A DNA stretch of 15,226 nt. It comes from Methylovirgula sp. Lineage in GTDB: Bacteria; Pseudomonadota; Alphaproteobacteria; Rhizobiales; Beijerinckiaceae. The notes below the pieces were generated by a model, which was given only the letters and a program-made list of their open reading frames with translations, made no database searches and had not been told where the DNA came from. Shown in pieces: positions 1 through 7,699 of this stretch. The stretch is taken from contig JANXSV010000365.1 of the NCBI GenBank assembly GCA_025356505.1, forward strand, positions 1 to 15,226, read 5' to 3'. Made by a program: the position numbers and the translations under genes. Each line of letters opens with the position of its first letter. Position 1 is the stretch's first letter.

Positions 1-272
1 CACGGCTCTGAGACCGAAACCACATCGACGGAATGGATTTGATAGGGCACCAGCAGCCGCGGCGGTTCAACGCCAAGATAGCGCGCCATGCAGCTGCGAT
101 TTTCCTGAACGGCCTCTGGCAGATCATTGGAGCCGACGCCGCCGTTCAGGCTGGTGTACAGGCCTGTGGACACGCCGCCCGCACGGGTGAAAAAACCGTG
201 GCTCACGCCGTTTTGGATCAGGCTGATGTGCTGGAGTGCCGGAATCACGCGGGTGTCCTTACGGATGTTCAT
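1..272 (-). CDS. pgeF: PgeF/YfiH laccase-domain protein (N-terminal part, truncated by window edge)
   Basis: This is the first 90 codons of a multicopper-polyphenol-oxidase (DUF152/YfiH) family protein. In E. coli the family member PgeF removes misincorporated L-Ser from peptidoglycan precursors, and other members act as purine nucleoside phosphorylases. The visible signatures are HGFFTRAGGVS at about residues 25-35, the GLYTSLN segment just after it, and YQIHSVDV near the edge, whose His is the first metal ligand of the family. The Cys and second His ligands lie beyond the window. I use ATG 272, which overlaps the end of midA by 14 bp. An in-frame ATG at 290 with a weak AGG upstream would add six residues (MPQPPS) and is a fair alternative. 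It is the last visible gene of the lgt-midA-pgeF operon and is translationally close-coupled to midA. The family call is secure; the enzymatic activity is inferred. Confidence 0.88.
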   Translation of the reverse strand, partial: MNIRKDTRVIPALQHISLIQNGVSHGFFTRAGGVSTGLYTSLNGGVGSNDLPEAVQENRSCMARYLGVEPPRLLVPYQIHSVDVVSVSEP

Positions 273-1458
273 GCTGGGTGGTTGCGGCATCGGCCTGATT
301 GATAGTCTCCGGAACGTCCTCAGTCGTGTCCTGCCGAGTCGTGTCCTGCCGAGTCGTGTCCTGCTGTAGTGTGTCCGGGGCAGGTTCGGGGAAGGCGGGA
401 AGCTGCGGCAGGCTCACGGAGCTTATGGCGACAACTTTGAACAGTTCGCCCATGTGTTCGGGCGCAGGGTCGATCAGCCGCAGCAGTGCGGCGTCGATCT
501 CCGCTGCCTGGGTTTCGGTGGCGCGGCGCTTGAGGCCGTTGGCGCGCTCCGCGATACCGAGATTATTGAGGAATTCGCCCTGCGAAATCGGTCCATGAAC
601 GGTAACGTCCATGGTTTTTGCGGCGCGTATCAAGGCGGCGAAATCGACATGAGCGGTGAGGTCAGCCTCGCCGATATTGCTCAGCGGATCGACAAACTGG
701 TGGCCTTTCAAAGCTTGGAGTGTTTCGCCGAGCGCGGTGCGGGTGTGGCCATAGTCGATCGCCAATACGGCACCTGGCTGGCGCTGGAGCCGGCGCGCCA
801 ATTCACGCATCAGGAGCCGTCCCTCGACTCCGATTTCGAGAATCTCGCCGATAGCGGCAGGCGTGGCAAGGGTCGGCTCAACCTCGCTTGAGGCACCAAA
901 CACCATTTGGCCGGTTTCATCCAGGCCAATCAGCCGCTCGCACCAGCCGCGCTGGGTGCGCACATAGTGGCGCACCGGAAGAGCGTCAAAAAGCTCGTTG
1001 GCTAAAATAATCACAGGGCCTTCAGGCACTTCGTCAATATTTTTATGCCAAAGAACCGGGATTGGTGCCCGGGCGAGCGTGGCTTTTTGGCGTTCGATGA
1101 GCACGGGGCTCGTCTCGATCATATGAACTTCCACAGCCTGAATGAAGCCAGGCACCGAGCGCAAGGCCCGCAAGGCGTCCGCCATCAACGTGCCCCGCCC
1201 CGGGCCTATCTCCACCAGACGCACCATTTTGGGCTGGCCCATCATGGCCCATACTTCAGCAACCCAGAGGCCGAGAAGCTCGCCAAACATCTGGCTGATT
1301 TCCGGAGCTGTGATGAAGTCGCCACGCGCGCCAAAGGGGTCACGGGTCATGTAATACCCATATTTGGGGTGACTTAGCGCCAGGCTCATGAACCGCTCAA
1401 CACTCAGAGGCCCTTCCTGGGCGATCATCCAGCGCATTTCTTGCTCTAACGTGGTCAC
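259..1458 (-). CDS. SAM-dependent methyltransferase, MidA/NDUFAF7 family (DUF185)
   Basis: This 399-residue protein belongs to the class I methyltransferase family whose mitochondrial member NDUFAF7/MidA dimethylates an arginine of a complex I subunit. The bacterial substrate is not established here. Visible motifs are the N-terminal family segment HPKYGYYMTRD (residues 30-40), GDFITAPEISQMFGE (46-60), the SAM-binding motif I VEIGPGRGTL (82-91) and LANELFDALPV (about 152-162). It starts at GTG 1458, one base after the lgt stop, with AAAGGA about 7 nt upstream, so the two genes are co-translated. The catalytic part ends near residue 348. A low-complexity Pro/Thr/Gln/Asp tail of about 51 residues follows and contains a threefold QDTT(R) repeat encoded by a 15-bp tandem repeat. 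This tail is longer than the family needs and is probably disordered. The family is clear; the target is unknown. Confidence 0.92.
   Translation of the reverse strand: MTTLEQEMRWMIAQEGPLSVERFMSLALSHPKYGYYMTRDPFGARGDFITAPEISQMFGELLGLWVAEVWAMMGQPKMVRLVEIGPGRGTLMADALRALRSVPGFIQAVEVHMIETSPVLIERQKATLARAPIPVLWHKNIDEVPEGPVIILANELFDALPVRHYVRTQRGWCERLIGLDETGQMVFGASSEVEPTLATPAAIGEILEIGVEGRLLMRELARRLQRQPGAVLAIDYGHTRTALGETLQALKGHQFVDPLSNIGEADLTAHVDFAALIRAAKTMDVTVHGPISQGEFLNNLGIAERANGLKRRATETQAAEIDAALLRLIDPAPEHMGELFKVVAISSVSLPQLPAFPEPAPDTLQQDTTRQDTTRQDTTEDVPETINQADAATTQHEHP
321..365 (-). repeat. 15-bp tandem repeat in the midA C-terminal tail
   Basis: Three consecutive 15-bp units occupy 321-335, 336-350 and 351-365. 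The plus-strand unit is GAGTCGTGTCCTGCC; the first and last copies each differ by one base. Because the unit is a multiple of three it keeps the midA frame and encodes QDTTR-type pentapeptides at residues 366-380. Copy number may vary between strains by slippage without breaking the gene. Confidence 0.9.
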
Positions 1459-1459
1459 A

Positions 1460-2308
1460 TTACGTCCTTTGAAGTGTAGCTTTACGCATTGCCTTTAACA
1501 CAAAATATGCGCCCGCAATAATCAAGGGCAGCGATAAAACCATCCCCATTGTAAAGCCATAGGGCAATTCCTCGCTGCTGTCCGGCTGCCGGAAAAACTC
1601 GCAAAAAATGCGGGTGAGCGCGTAACCTATTCCAAACAGGCCCATGGCAAGTCCCGGGCGTTTGAGACCGCCGCGCGCCGCCACTAACCCAAGCACACCA
1701 AGCAGCAGCAGCCCCTCAAGCGCGGCTTCATAAAGCTGGCTTGGATGGCGCGTCAATGCGTCGACGCCGGGAAAGATCATGGCCCAGGGGACATCCGACG
1801 GGCGTCCCCACATTTCAGGACGGATGAAGTTGGCGAGGCGGCCAAAAAAGATGCCGATAGGCACCACCACAGCGCAAATGTCGGCAACTGTTAAAAATGA
1901 GAGCTGATATTTGCGCGCGAACAGCCAGATGCCGATCATGACGCCGATCAGGCCGCCGTGGAACGACATGCCGCCCTCCCACACTTTGAGCAGGTCTAGC
2001 GGATGGGCGAGATAATAGTCCCGCGAGAAAAACAAAATCCCCAGGCGTCCGCCTAGAATCGTTCCCAGCGCCGCGTAGACCAGCAGGTCATCAAGGGCCA
2101 GCGGATCGGGGTGTTGCACATCGCCCCACAGCCGGGGCCGCACCACCAAAGCCCGGGCATAGAGCAGACCGCCCAAAAGTCCGGCAATATAGGCCAGCGC
2201 ATACCAGCGAATGGGCAAGGGGCCAATATAGGGAACAGGGATGCTGAACCAGACCGGGTCAACAGCAGGATAGGTCCAGGCAGCCGAAAGTTCGAAAAAG
2301 CGAAACAT
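1460..2308 (-). CDS. lgt: Prolipoprotein diacylglyceryl transferase (Lgt)
   Basis: Lgt is the inner-membrane enzyme that moves diacylglycerol from phosphatidylglycerol to the lipobox cysteine of prolipoproteins, the first step of lipoprotein maturation. The 282-residue length is typical. Multiple hydrophobic segments are visible. Key motifs are IRWYALAY (33-40), GGRLG (86-90), MSFHGGLIG (114-122, with the essential His at 117), FGRLANFIRPEMWGRP (155-170, with the conserved Arg157 and Asn160) and HPSQLYEA (188-195). ATG 2308 is preceded by a good Shine-Dalgarno sequence (GAGG, about 5 nt before the ATG). lgt is the first gene of the minus-strand operon with midA and pgeF, and is divergent from the UbiK-family gene. 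The N-glycine-Glu seen in many Lgt proteins is replaced here by R-P-E, a conservative-looking variant. Confidence 0.97.
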   Translation of the reverse strand: MFRFFELSAAWTYPAVDPVWFSIPVPYIGPLPIRWYALAYIAGLLGGLLYARALVVRPRLWGDVQHPDPLALDDLLVYAALGTILGGRLGILFFSRDYYLAHPLDLLKVWEGGMSFHGGLIGVMIGIWLFARKYQLSFLTVADICAVVVPIGIFFGRLANFIRPEMWGRPSDVPWAMIFPGVDALTRHPSQLYEAALEGLLLLGVLGLVAARGGLKRPGLAMGLFGIGYALTRIFCEFFRQPDSSEELPYGFTMGMVLSLPLIIAGAYFVLKAMRKATLQRT

Positions 2309-2328
2309 GTATACCTCGAAGAACCTGA

Positions 2329-2370
2329 CTGGTAAAATCTGGCTGGTAAAATCTGGCCGATAAAACCTGA
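2329..2370. repeat. 14-bp direct repeats just upstream of lgt
   Basis: Two identical 14-bp units, CTGGTAAAATCTGG, lie at 2329-2342 and 2343-2356. A degenerate third copy, CCGATAAAACCTGA, is at 2357-2370. On the lgt side the phase continues weakly towards the Shine-Dalgarno sequence. They sit in the lgt 5' untranslated/promoter region, 21-62 bp before its ATG. They could be a multi-site operator or a slippage product. Confidence 0.8.
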
Positions 2371-2396
2371 TTGCCCGCTTGCGCCGGCAGCGTCAA
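2368..2396 (-). promoter_or_regulatory. Possible lgt operon promoter
   Basis: On the minus strand a good -35 hexamer TTGACG (2396-2391) is followed after 17 bp by CAATCA (2373-2368), a poor -10. It is the only TTGAC element in the lgt-ubiK spacer that points towards lgt. The -10 side runs into the 14-bp repeats. Start site and sigma factor are inference only. Confidence 0.3.
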
Positions 2397-2485
2397 GTTC
2401 GGCATTATCTTGGGGCCGCTCTTGTAAGGGCGTTTACGTGCGCCTATCTCACCGGTGTGCCACGCGAGTGACATATGAGCTGTTT

Positions 2486-2504
2486 TTAAGCCGATCTTAC
2501 GGCT
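2486..2504. promoter_or_regulatory. CtrA-like box and overlapping dyad upstream of the UbiK-family gene
   Basis: TTAA-N7-TTAC at 2486-2500 matches the alphaproteobacterial CtrA consensus TTAA-N7-TTAA except at the last base. A 5-6-5 dyad AGCCG-ATCTTA-CGGCT (2489-2504) overlaps it. It lies 28-46 bp upstream of the ATG at 2532, compatible with promoter control. A single near-consensus site can arise by chance, so confidence is low. Confidence 0.3.
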
Positions 2505-2531
2505 GCAAAATATCACGGTAAGGATTTTACA

Positions 2532-2798
2532 ATGCCACAGACCCGCGGCCGTATATTTGATGATCTTGCCAAGATGGCGAATGACGCAGCCGGTGTGGCG
2601 CAGGGTTTACGGCGCGAGGCGGAAACGCTGGTGCGCACCCAAGCCGAGCGCCTGTTGAGCACTATGGACGTGGTGACGCGCGAAGAATTTGAGGCGGTCA
2701 AGGATATGGCTGCCAAAGCGCGCGACGAGAATGACCGGTTGATGGCGCGCATTATTGCGCTTGAAGGGCTTGTGCGTTCGGGCGAGTACAAGGCTTAA
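2532..2798 (+). CDS. ubiK: UbiK/BMFP-family accessory factor (YqiC-like)
   Basis: This 88-residue helical protein belongs to the YqiC/BMFP (DUF526) family. The E. coli member UbiK binds the Ubi metabolon through UbiJ and helps aerobic ubiquinone synthesis; Brucella BMFP is a trimeric coiled coil with membrane-fusogenic activity. The N-terminal half (residues 6-45) is an amphipathic helix region with a LAKMANDAAGVAQGLRREAE segment. The C-terminal half, from TREEFEAVKDM through about residue 78, is a strongly heptad-like coiled coil. Start ATG 2532 has TAAGGA upstream with 8 nt spacing. A possible promoter TTGTAA-N17-TATCTC lies at 2422-2450. It diverges from lgt, a common alphaproteobacterial arrangement. 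The family is confident; a role in ubiquinone synthesis here is inferred. Confidence 0.85.
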   Translation: MPQTRGRIFDDLAKMANDAAGVAQGLRREAETLVRTQAERLLSTMDVVTREEFEAVKDMAAKARDENDRLMARIIALEGLVRSGEYKA

Positions 2799-3025
2799 AT
2801 CCGGGATTGGTTTGGGAAGCGACCCCTGACTCGTGCGCGGGCACGGCTTGATGCGGCACACTCAGGTTTATGATGTCCACTCAAATATGCTTGCATGATT
2901 TTCCGCGGCTGGCGCTTGCTCGCGTGGTTCTGCCTGCCGCCGGTGCGGGGCTAACAGGGCTTATTTCAAGTATTGCACGGTAAATTCGAGAAGGGTTTCC
3001 CCCAATTTGCCGTTCCTGTGGATAG

Positions 3026-3046
3026 ATCACGCTGTTTTTACGTGAT
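3026..3046. repeat. Inverted repeat 6-9-6 (ATCACG / CGTGAT)
   Basis: ATCACG (3026-3031) and its exact complement CGTGAT (3041-3046) flank a T-rich 9-nt loop. This could form a hairpin or an operator in the ybjN upstream region. The T-run is in the loop, not after the stem, so it is not a standard terminator. Confidence 0.6.
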
Positions 3047-3083
3047 GGCATAGACCTCGAGTCACAAATGCTTGACTCTTAAT

Positions 3084-3118
3084 CAAGTGATTTGGTTTTT
3101 GACCAAGTGATTTGGTTT
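3084..3118. repeat. Pair of 15-bp direct repeats with 20-bp period
   Basis: CAAGTGATTTGGTTT occurs exactly at 3084-3098 and 3104-3118, a 20-bp centre-to-centre distance, close to two helical turns. This would put two protein-binding sites on the same DNA face. It lies about 130-160 bp upstream of ybjN. Confidence 0.8.
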
Positions 3119-3142
3119 CGGGTTGTTTTGCGTTGTTGATTG

Positions 3143-3191
3143 CCGGTTGCATAAACCGGACTCGCTTTGCCGCGTTTTGGCCCCCTACAAT
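3143..3191 (+). promoter_or_regulatory. Candidate ybjN operon promoter with upstream dyad
   Basis: A perfect dyad CCGGTT-GCATA-AACCGG (3143-3159), immediately abutted by a GACTC site (3159-3163), lies upstream of TACAAT (3186-3191). TACAAT matches the TATAAT -10 consensus at five of six positions. The hexamer 17 bp further upstream is a poor -35, so an activator or alternative sigma factor would be needed. A start near 3198 would give a leader of about 47 nt. The dyad is seen directly; the promoter is inferred. Confidence 0.35.
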
Positions 3192-3244
3192 TTTAATGTA
3201 TGTGACCTGCCTCACTGTTCGGGCGGGTTCGTTAAGGATTCGAT

Positions 3245-3745
3245 ATGTCTTTGCAAATGAGCGACATCAACCGCACGATGCATCCTGTTGATGTTGTTGA
3301 AGAGCTGGCCGCGCTGAAAGACTGGAGCTTCGAGCGCTCGGCGCGCGATGAAATCTCCATTGGCGTCAGCGGGCGCTGGAGCGAATATCAGGTGGCTTTC
3401 ACCTGGATCGCCGATATGGAGGCGCTGCATGTCAGCACGGCCCTTGAGTTCAAAGTTCCGGTGGCCAAGCGCGATGTGCTGCGGGATTTGATCGCGATGA
3501 TCAATGAGCAGCTTTGGGTTGGCCATTTCGAATATTGGCAAAAGGATCAGGTGATGATGTTCCGTCATGCGCTGCTGCTTGCCGGGGGCAGCGAGCCTAA
3601 TGGCCAACAATGCGAGGCGCTGTTGTCGATCGCATCCGATGCGTGCGAACGCTATTTTGAGGCCTTTCAATATGTGGTGTGGGCCGGTAAAACGCCGCGT
3701 GAAGCCCTGGATTTCGCCATGTTCGAAACAGCAGGAACCGCCTGA
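3245..3745 (+). CDS. YbjN domain-containing protein
   Basis: This 166-residue protein matches the YbjN family, which has a type III secretion chaperone-like fold. The family is common in alphaproteobacteria next to proC and is of uncertain function; E. coli YbjN affects motility, biofilm and stress phenotypes. Recognisable features are the N-terminal HPVDVVEELAALKDW segment, a central WSEYQVAFTW strand pair, the helix AKRDVLRDLIAMINEQLWVGHFEYW typical of the family, and a C-terminal acidic helix CERYFEAFQYVVWAGKTPREAL. No signal peptide or membrane segment is seen, so it is likely cytoplasmic. ATG 3245 has AAGGA 5 nt upstream, and that Shine-Dalgarno sequence overlaps a GATTC site (3237-3241). 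The stop codon directly abuts the proC start. The family call is good; no function is claimed. Confidence 0.85.
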   Translation: MSLQMSDINRTMHPVDVVEELAALKDWSFERSARDEISIGVSGRWSEYQVAFTWIADMEALHVSTALEFKVPVAKRDVLRDLIAMINEQLWVGHFEYWQKDQVMMFRHALLLAGGSEPNGQQCEALLSIASDACERYFEAFQYVVWAGKTPREALDFAMFETAGTA

Positions 3746-4570
3746 ATGACCTCTGACACCGGCCTTGGCGATATCTCACTCACACTGGTGGGGGCGGGAA
3801 AAATGGGCGGTGCCATGCTGCAAGGCTGGCTCAAGCTCGGGCTGAATGCGGAGCGGGTTGCTGTTGTTGAGCCGTTCCCATCGGAGAGTTTGAAGGCATT
3901 ATGCGCCGCCACGGGAGCGACGCTCAATGGTGCGCCAACGCTGCACGATATCGTTGTGCTGGCCACCAAGCCGCAGATGCTCGATGCCGCGGCGCAAACG
4001 CTGAGCGCTTGGGTTGGGCCCGAAACGCTGGTGATTTCGGTTTTGGCGGGTAAAACCATCGCCAATATCAGGGCGCGCCTGCCTCTGGCCAAAGCGCTGG
4101 TGCGGGCCATGCCTAATACGCCCGCAGCGGTCGGGCGCGGGATCACCGGTGTTTACGCCACCGAAGCGGTTTCACCACAGCAGCGCGATGTGACCACAAA
4201 ACTGCTGAGCGCCATCGGCCAAGTCGAATGGGTGGGAACCGAAGCTCAGATTGATATGGTGACGGCCGTGTCAGGGTCTGGCCCGGCTTATGTGTTTTAT
4301 CTAACGGAATGTCTGGCCAAAGCGGGTGAAGCGGCGGGTTTGCCCGCTGAACTTGCAGCGCGGCTGGCGCGGGCAACCGTGGAGGGCGCGGGCGAGCTGA
4401 TGTTTCAGGAGCCGCAAACATCACCGGCGCAGTTGCGCATCAACGTCACATCGCCGGGCGGCACCACCGCTGCGGCGCTTGATGTGCTGATGAGCGAGGG
4501 CGGTTTGGAGCCCTTGATGGAAGGCGCAGTGGCTGCGGCGAAGCGGCGCGCTGGCGCGCTTTCCGGCTGA
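3746..4570 (+). CDS. proC: Pyrroline-5-carboxylate reductase (ProC)
   Basis: ProC reduces 1-pyrroline-5-carboxylate to L-proline with NAD(P)H, the last step of proline synthesis, in the cytosol. The 274-residue length is standard. An N-terminal Rossmann fold carries GAGKMG (16-21), and the dinucleotide domain includes KPQML and the MPNTPAAVGRGITG segment. The C-terminal dimerisation and catalytic domain shows AVSGSGPAYVFYL and the ProC signature ending in LRINVTSPGGTTAAALDVL. The ATG follows the ybjN TGA with no gap, so translation is probably coupled. Identification is secure. Confidence 0.97.
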   Translation: MTSDTGLGDISLTLVGAGKMGGAMLQGWLKLGLNAERVAVVEPFPSESLKALCAATGATLNGAPTLHDIVVLATKPQMLDAAAQTLSAWVGPETLVISVLAGKTIANIRARLPLAKALVRAMPNTPAAVGRGITGVYATEAVSPQQRDVTTKLLSAIGQVEWVGTEAQIDMVTAVSGSGPAYVFYLTECLAKAGEAAGLPAELAARLARATVEGAGELMFQEPQTSPAQLRINVTSPGGTTAAALDVLMSEGGLEPLMEGAVAAAKRRAGALSG

Positions 4571-4625
4571 TATATCTTTGTTTTTTCGTGTGAAGAGCTT
4601 AACGTGGTGGCAAATGGAGGCTCTC

Positions 4626-5327
4626 ATGACTGCATCTTCAAATTCCATCCGCACACGTATCATTGAAGCTTTGATGCGGCTCGCCGCCGAGCGCAATTGG
4701 AACGAGTTCTCGTTGAGCGATGTGGCTAAGGAAGCCGATGTTTCGCTGGCGGAGTTCCGCGATATGTTTCCCTCTAAAGGAGCGATTTTGGCGGGATTTT
4801 CGCGGCAGATCGACCAGATTGTGCTTAAGGGCCACAAGGACGATCCTGCCCATGAACTTGCAGATGAAACGGCTAAAGATCGCCTTTTCGATGTGCTCAT
4901 GCGCCGTCTCGATGCGATGCGCCCCTATCGCGCCGCGTTAAAAGGCATTTTGAAATGGGCGAAACAAACCCCCTCGGCAGCGCTTGCCCTCAATCAGGTG
5001 GCGTCCAACTCCCACAGGTTTATGCTGGAAGCCGCGGGCATCTCGACCGAGGGGCCGGTTGGCGCTTTGAAAATTCAGGGTCTGGTCATCGGGTTCACGC
5101 AGGTTGTCGAAGTTTGGATTGACGATGACTCCGAGGATCAGGGTGCCACGATGGCGGTGCTCGATAAGACGCTGGAGCGGGGCGGCAAGGTGATTGCGCG
5201 GGCCGAAGATGTGCAGCGTTTGACCGCGCCGCTGTTTAATTTTCTGGGCGGGGTGATGAAGTTTGGTGCCGAGCGGCGGCGCTCGCGCAAATCTGATCGC
5301 GAGGCTGAGGCAGCGGGTTCGCAATGA
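4626..5327 (+). CDS. TetR-fold protein with COQ9-like C-terminal half
   Basis: The N-terminal 60 residues form a TetR-type helix-turn-helix: helix [15 protein letters not shown], then [27 protein letters not shown] (about 29-54), keeping the FPSK turn of TetR regulators. The C-terminal half is all-helical and includes [21 protein letters not shown] (163-183). This resembles the C-terminal signature of COQ9, a TetR-fold lipid-binding protein of ubiquinone synthesis. The tail ([10 protein letters not shown]) is basic and polar. I chose ATG 4626 (233 residues) because GGAGG sits 5 nt upstream; an ATG at 4578 would add 16 residues with no comparable site. It lies between proC and csaA and overlaps csaA by ATGA. 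It could be an autoregulating repressor or a lipid-binding COQ9 homologue; sequence alone does not decide. Confidence 0.75.
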   Translation: MTASSNSIRTRIIEALMRLAAERNWNEFSLSDVAKEADVSLAEFRDMFPSKGAILAGFSRQIDQIVLKGHKDDPAHELADETAKDRLFDVLMRRLDAMRPYRAALKGILKWAKQTPSAALALNQVASNSHRFMLEAAGISTEGPVGALKIQGLVIGFTQVVEVWIDDDSEDQGATMAVLDKTLERGGKVIARAEDVQRLTAPLFNFLGGVMKFGAERRRSRKSDREAEAAGSQ

Positions 5328-5680
5328 CGCCAAGCCAAGGCGCGCCGCAAATCAGCTTCGACGACTTTATGAAAGTCGATATCCGCGTCGGGACGATTGT
5401 TGCGGCGGAGGTGTTTGCGCAGGCGCGCAAGCCAGCGTTCAAACTGAAAATCGATTTCGGGGCTGAAATTGGCGTCAAGAAATCTTCGGCGCAGATCACT
5501 GTGCATTACAGCTGCGAGACGCTGATTGGCAGACAGGTGGCGGCGGTGGTGAATTTTCCGCCGCGGCAGATCGGGCCGTTTATGTCCGAGGTGTTGACGC
5601 TCGGTTTTCCGGATGAGAAAGGCGAGGTTGTGCTGATTGCGCCTGGCCTTGATGTGCCGAATGGGGGCAGGTTATTTTAA
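5324..5680 (+). CDS. csaA: CsaA-like tRNA-binding domain protein
   Basis: This 118-residue protein is a stand-alone OB-fold of the tRNA-binding (EMAP-II/Arc1p-like) type. The Bacillus homologue CsaA is a dimeric protein with chaperone and secretion-related activity, and the same fold binds tRNA in Trbp111. Diagnostic segments are [15 protein letters not shown] (15-29), the [13 protein letters not shown] strand, [11 protein letters not shown], the [19 protein letters not shown] core, and a C-terminal PNGGRLF, all characteristic of CsaA. Its ATG overlaps the preceding TGA (ATGA), indicating translational coupling. It is the last gene of the ybjN-proC operon. The family is certain; whether it acts as a chaperone or on tRNA is unknown. 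Confidence 0.9.
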   Translation: MTPSQGAPQISFDDFMKVDIRVGTIVAAEVFAQARKPAFKLKIDFGAEIGVKKSSAQITVHYSCETLIGRQVAAVVNFPPRQIGPFMSEVLTLGFPDEKGEVVLIAPGLDVPNGGRLF

Positions 5681-5715
5681 AGCCTGCCTTCGCCTAGCAA
5701 CCAGCCGGGTATTCC

Positions 5716-5794
5716 AAAGCCCCGGACTTACGCGGGTTTGCGCTTCGTTAGTCCGAACCCGGGTAAACCCGGGGCCGGTGCGGGACTTGGCTTT
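5716..5794. terminator. Nested GC-rich stem-loops between convergent csaA and ettA
   Basis: A closing stem AAAGCC (5716-5721) / GGCTTT (5789-5794) can enclose two hairpins. The first is CGGACT-T-ACG (5723-5732) paired with CGT-T-AGTCCG (5746-5755), which has one T-T mismatch. The second is CCCGGG-TAAA-CCCGGG (5758-5773). It sits exactly in the spacer between two convergent genes, so a bidirectional transcription-stop role is the simplest reading. There is no T-tract after either hairpin, so this is not a classical intrinsic terminator. A dispersed palindromic element is an alternative. Confidence 0.4.
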
Positions 5795-5803
5795 GGGCGC
5801 AGC

Positions 5804-7456
<1,653 letters not shown>

Positions 7457-7699
7457 CGTCTTGCGCTCGTAAGGTTGATCAAAGTTAGCCGCGTTCTACT
7501 CCGCTCCGCGGTTCAGGTCTAGGCCGCGTGCCCGAACACGCTTTCTTTCGCTGCATTTAAATCCGGTTGCCTGGTATCTGGTGCAGGCTGCGCGACCAAT
7601 AAGGCTTCCACGCCGGTGCGATTGAAGCTAGATATCGCCTGCAGGCTTAAAGGCTTCACGGTTTTTCACACATTCAGCGAAAGTTGCCCGGCTCCGGAC

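Larger units (their letters stand above)
2799..3244. other. Gene-free, repeat-rich interval upstream of ybjN
   Basis: These 446 bp hold no convincing gene. They contain a small hairpin CGTGC-GCGG-GCACG (2832-2845, no T-tract). A 37-codon ATG ORF at 2870-2983 has weak support. There is also a 6-9-6 dyad (3026-3046), a 5-7-5 dyad (3071-3087), a pair of 15-bp direct repeats (3084-3118), a 6-5-6 dyad (3143-3159) and five GANTC sites (2828, 3059, 3074, 3159, 3237). The right half is T/G-rich and likely carries the promoter and operators of the ybjN-proC operon. Confidence 0.75.

Noticed and set aside
454..891. 145-codon plus-strand frame inside midA
   Set aside because: It is antisense to a conserved methyltransferase with no ribosome binding site or recognisable domain; a shadow frame.
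2832..2845. Hairpin CGTGC-GCGG-GCACG after the UbiK-family gene as a terminator
   Set aside because: The stem is only five pairs and no T-tract follows on the plus strand.
4545..4588. GC stem at the proC end followed by a T-rich run as a terminator
   Set aside because: The T-run (4578-4587) is more than 15 nt from a bulged stem inside the proC coding end, and the next gene in the same direction is close, so operon continuity is more likely.
4578..4625. Earlier ATG start for the TetR/COQ9-like gene
   Set aside because: The 16 extra residues are not family-like, and the GGAGG 5 nt before ATG 4626 is the strongest ribosome binding site in the area.
5716..5794. tRNA-like cloverleaf in the csaA-ettA spacer
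   Set aside because: The size and branching superficially resemble a tRNA, but there is no TTCGA T-loop, no proper anticodon arm and the stems have the wrong lengths.
7616..7699. GTG start adding 28 residues to the EEP protein
   Set aside because: The core fold begins with IKIASYNV right after ATG 7700. The extension lacks a signal peptide or similarity, although 7700 has only a weak Shine-Dalgarno sequence.
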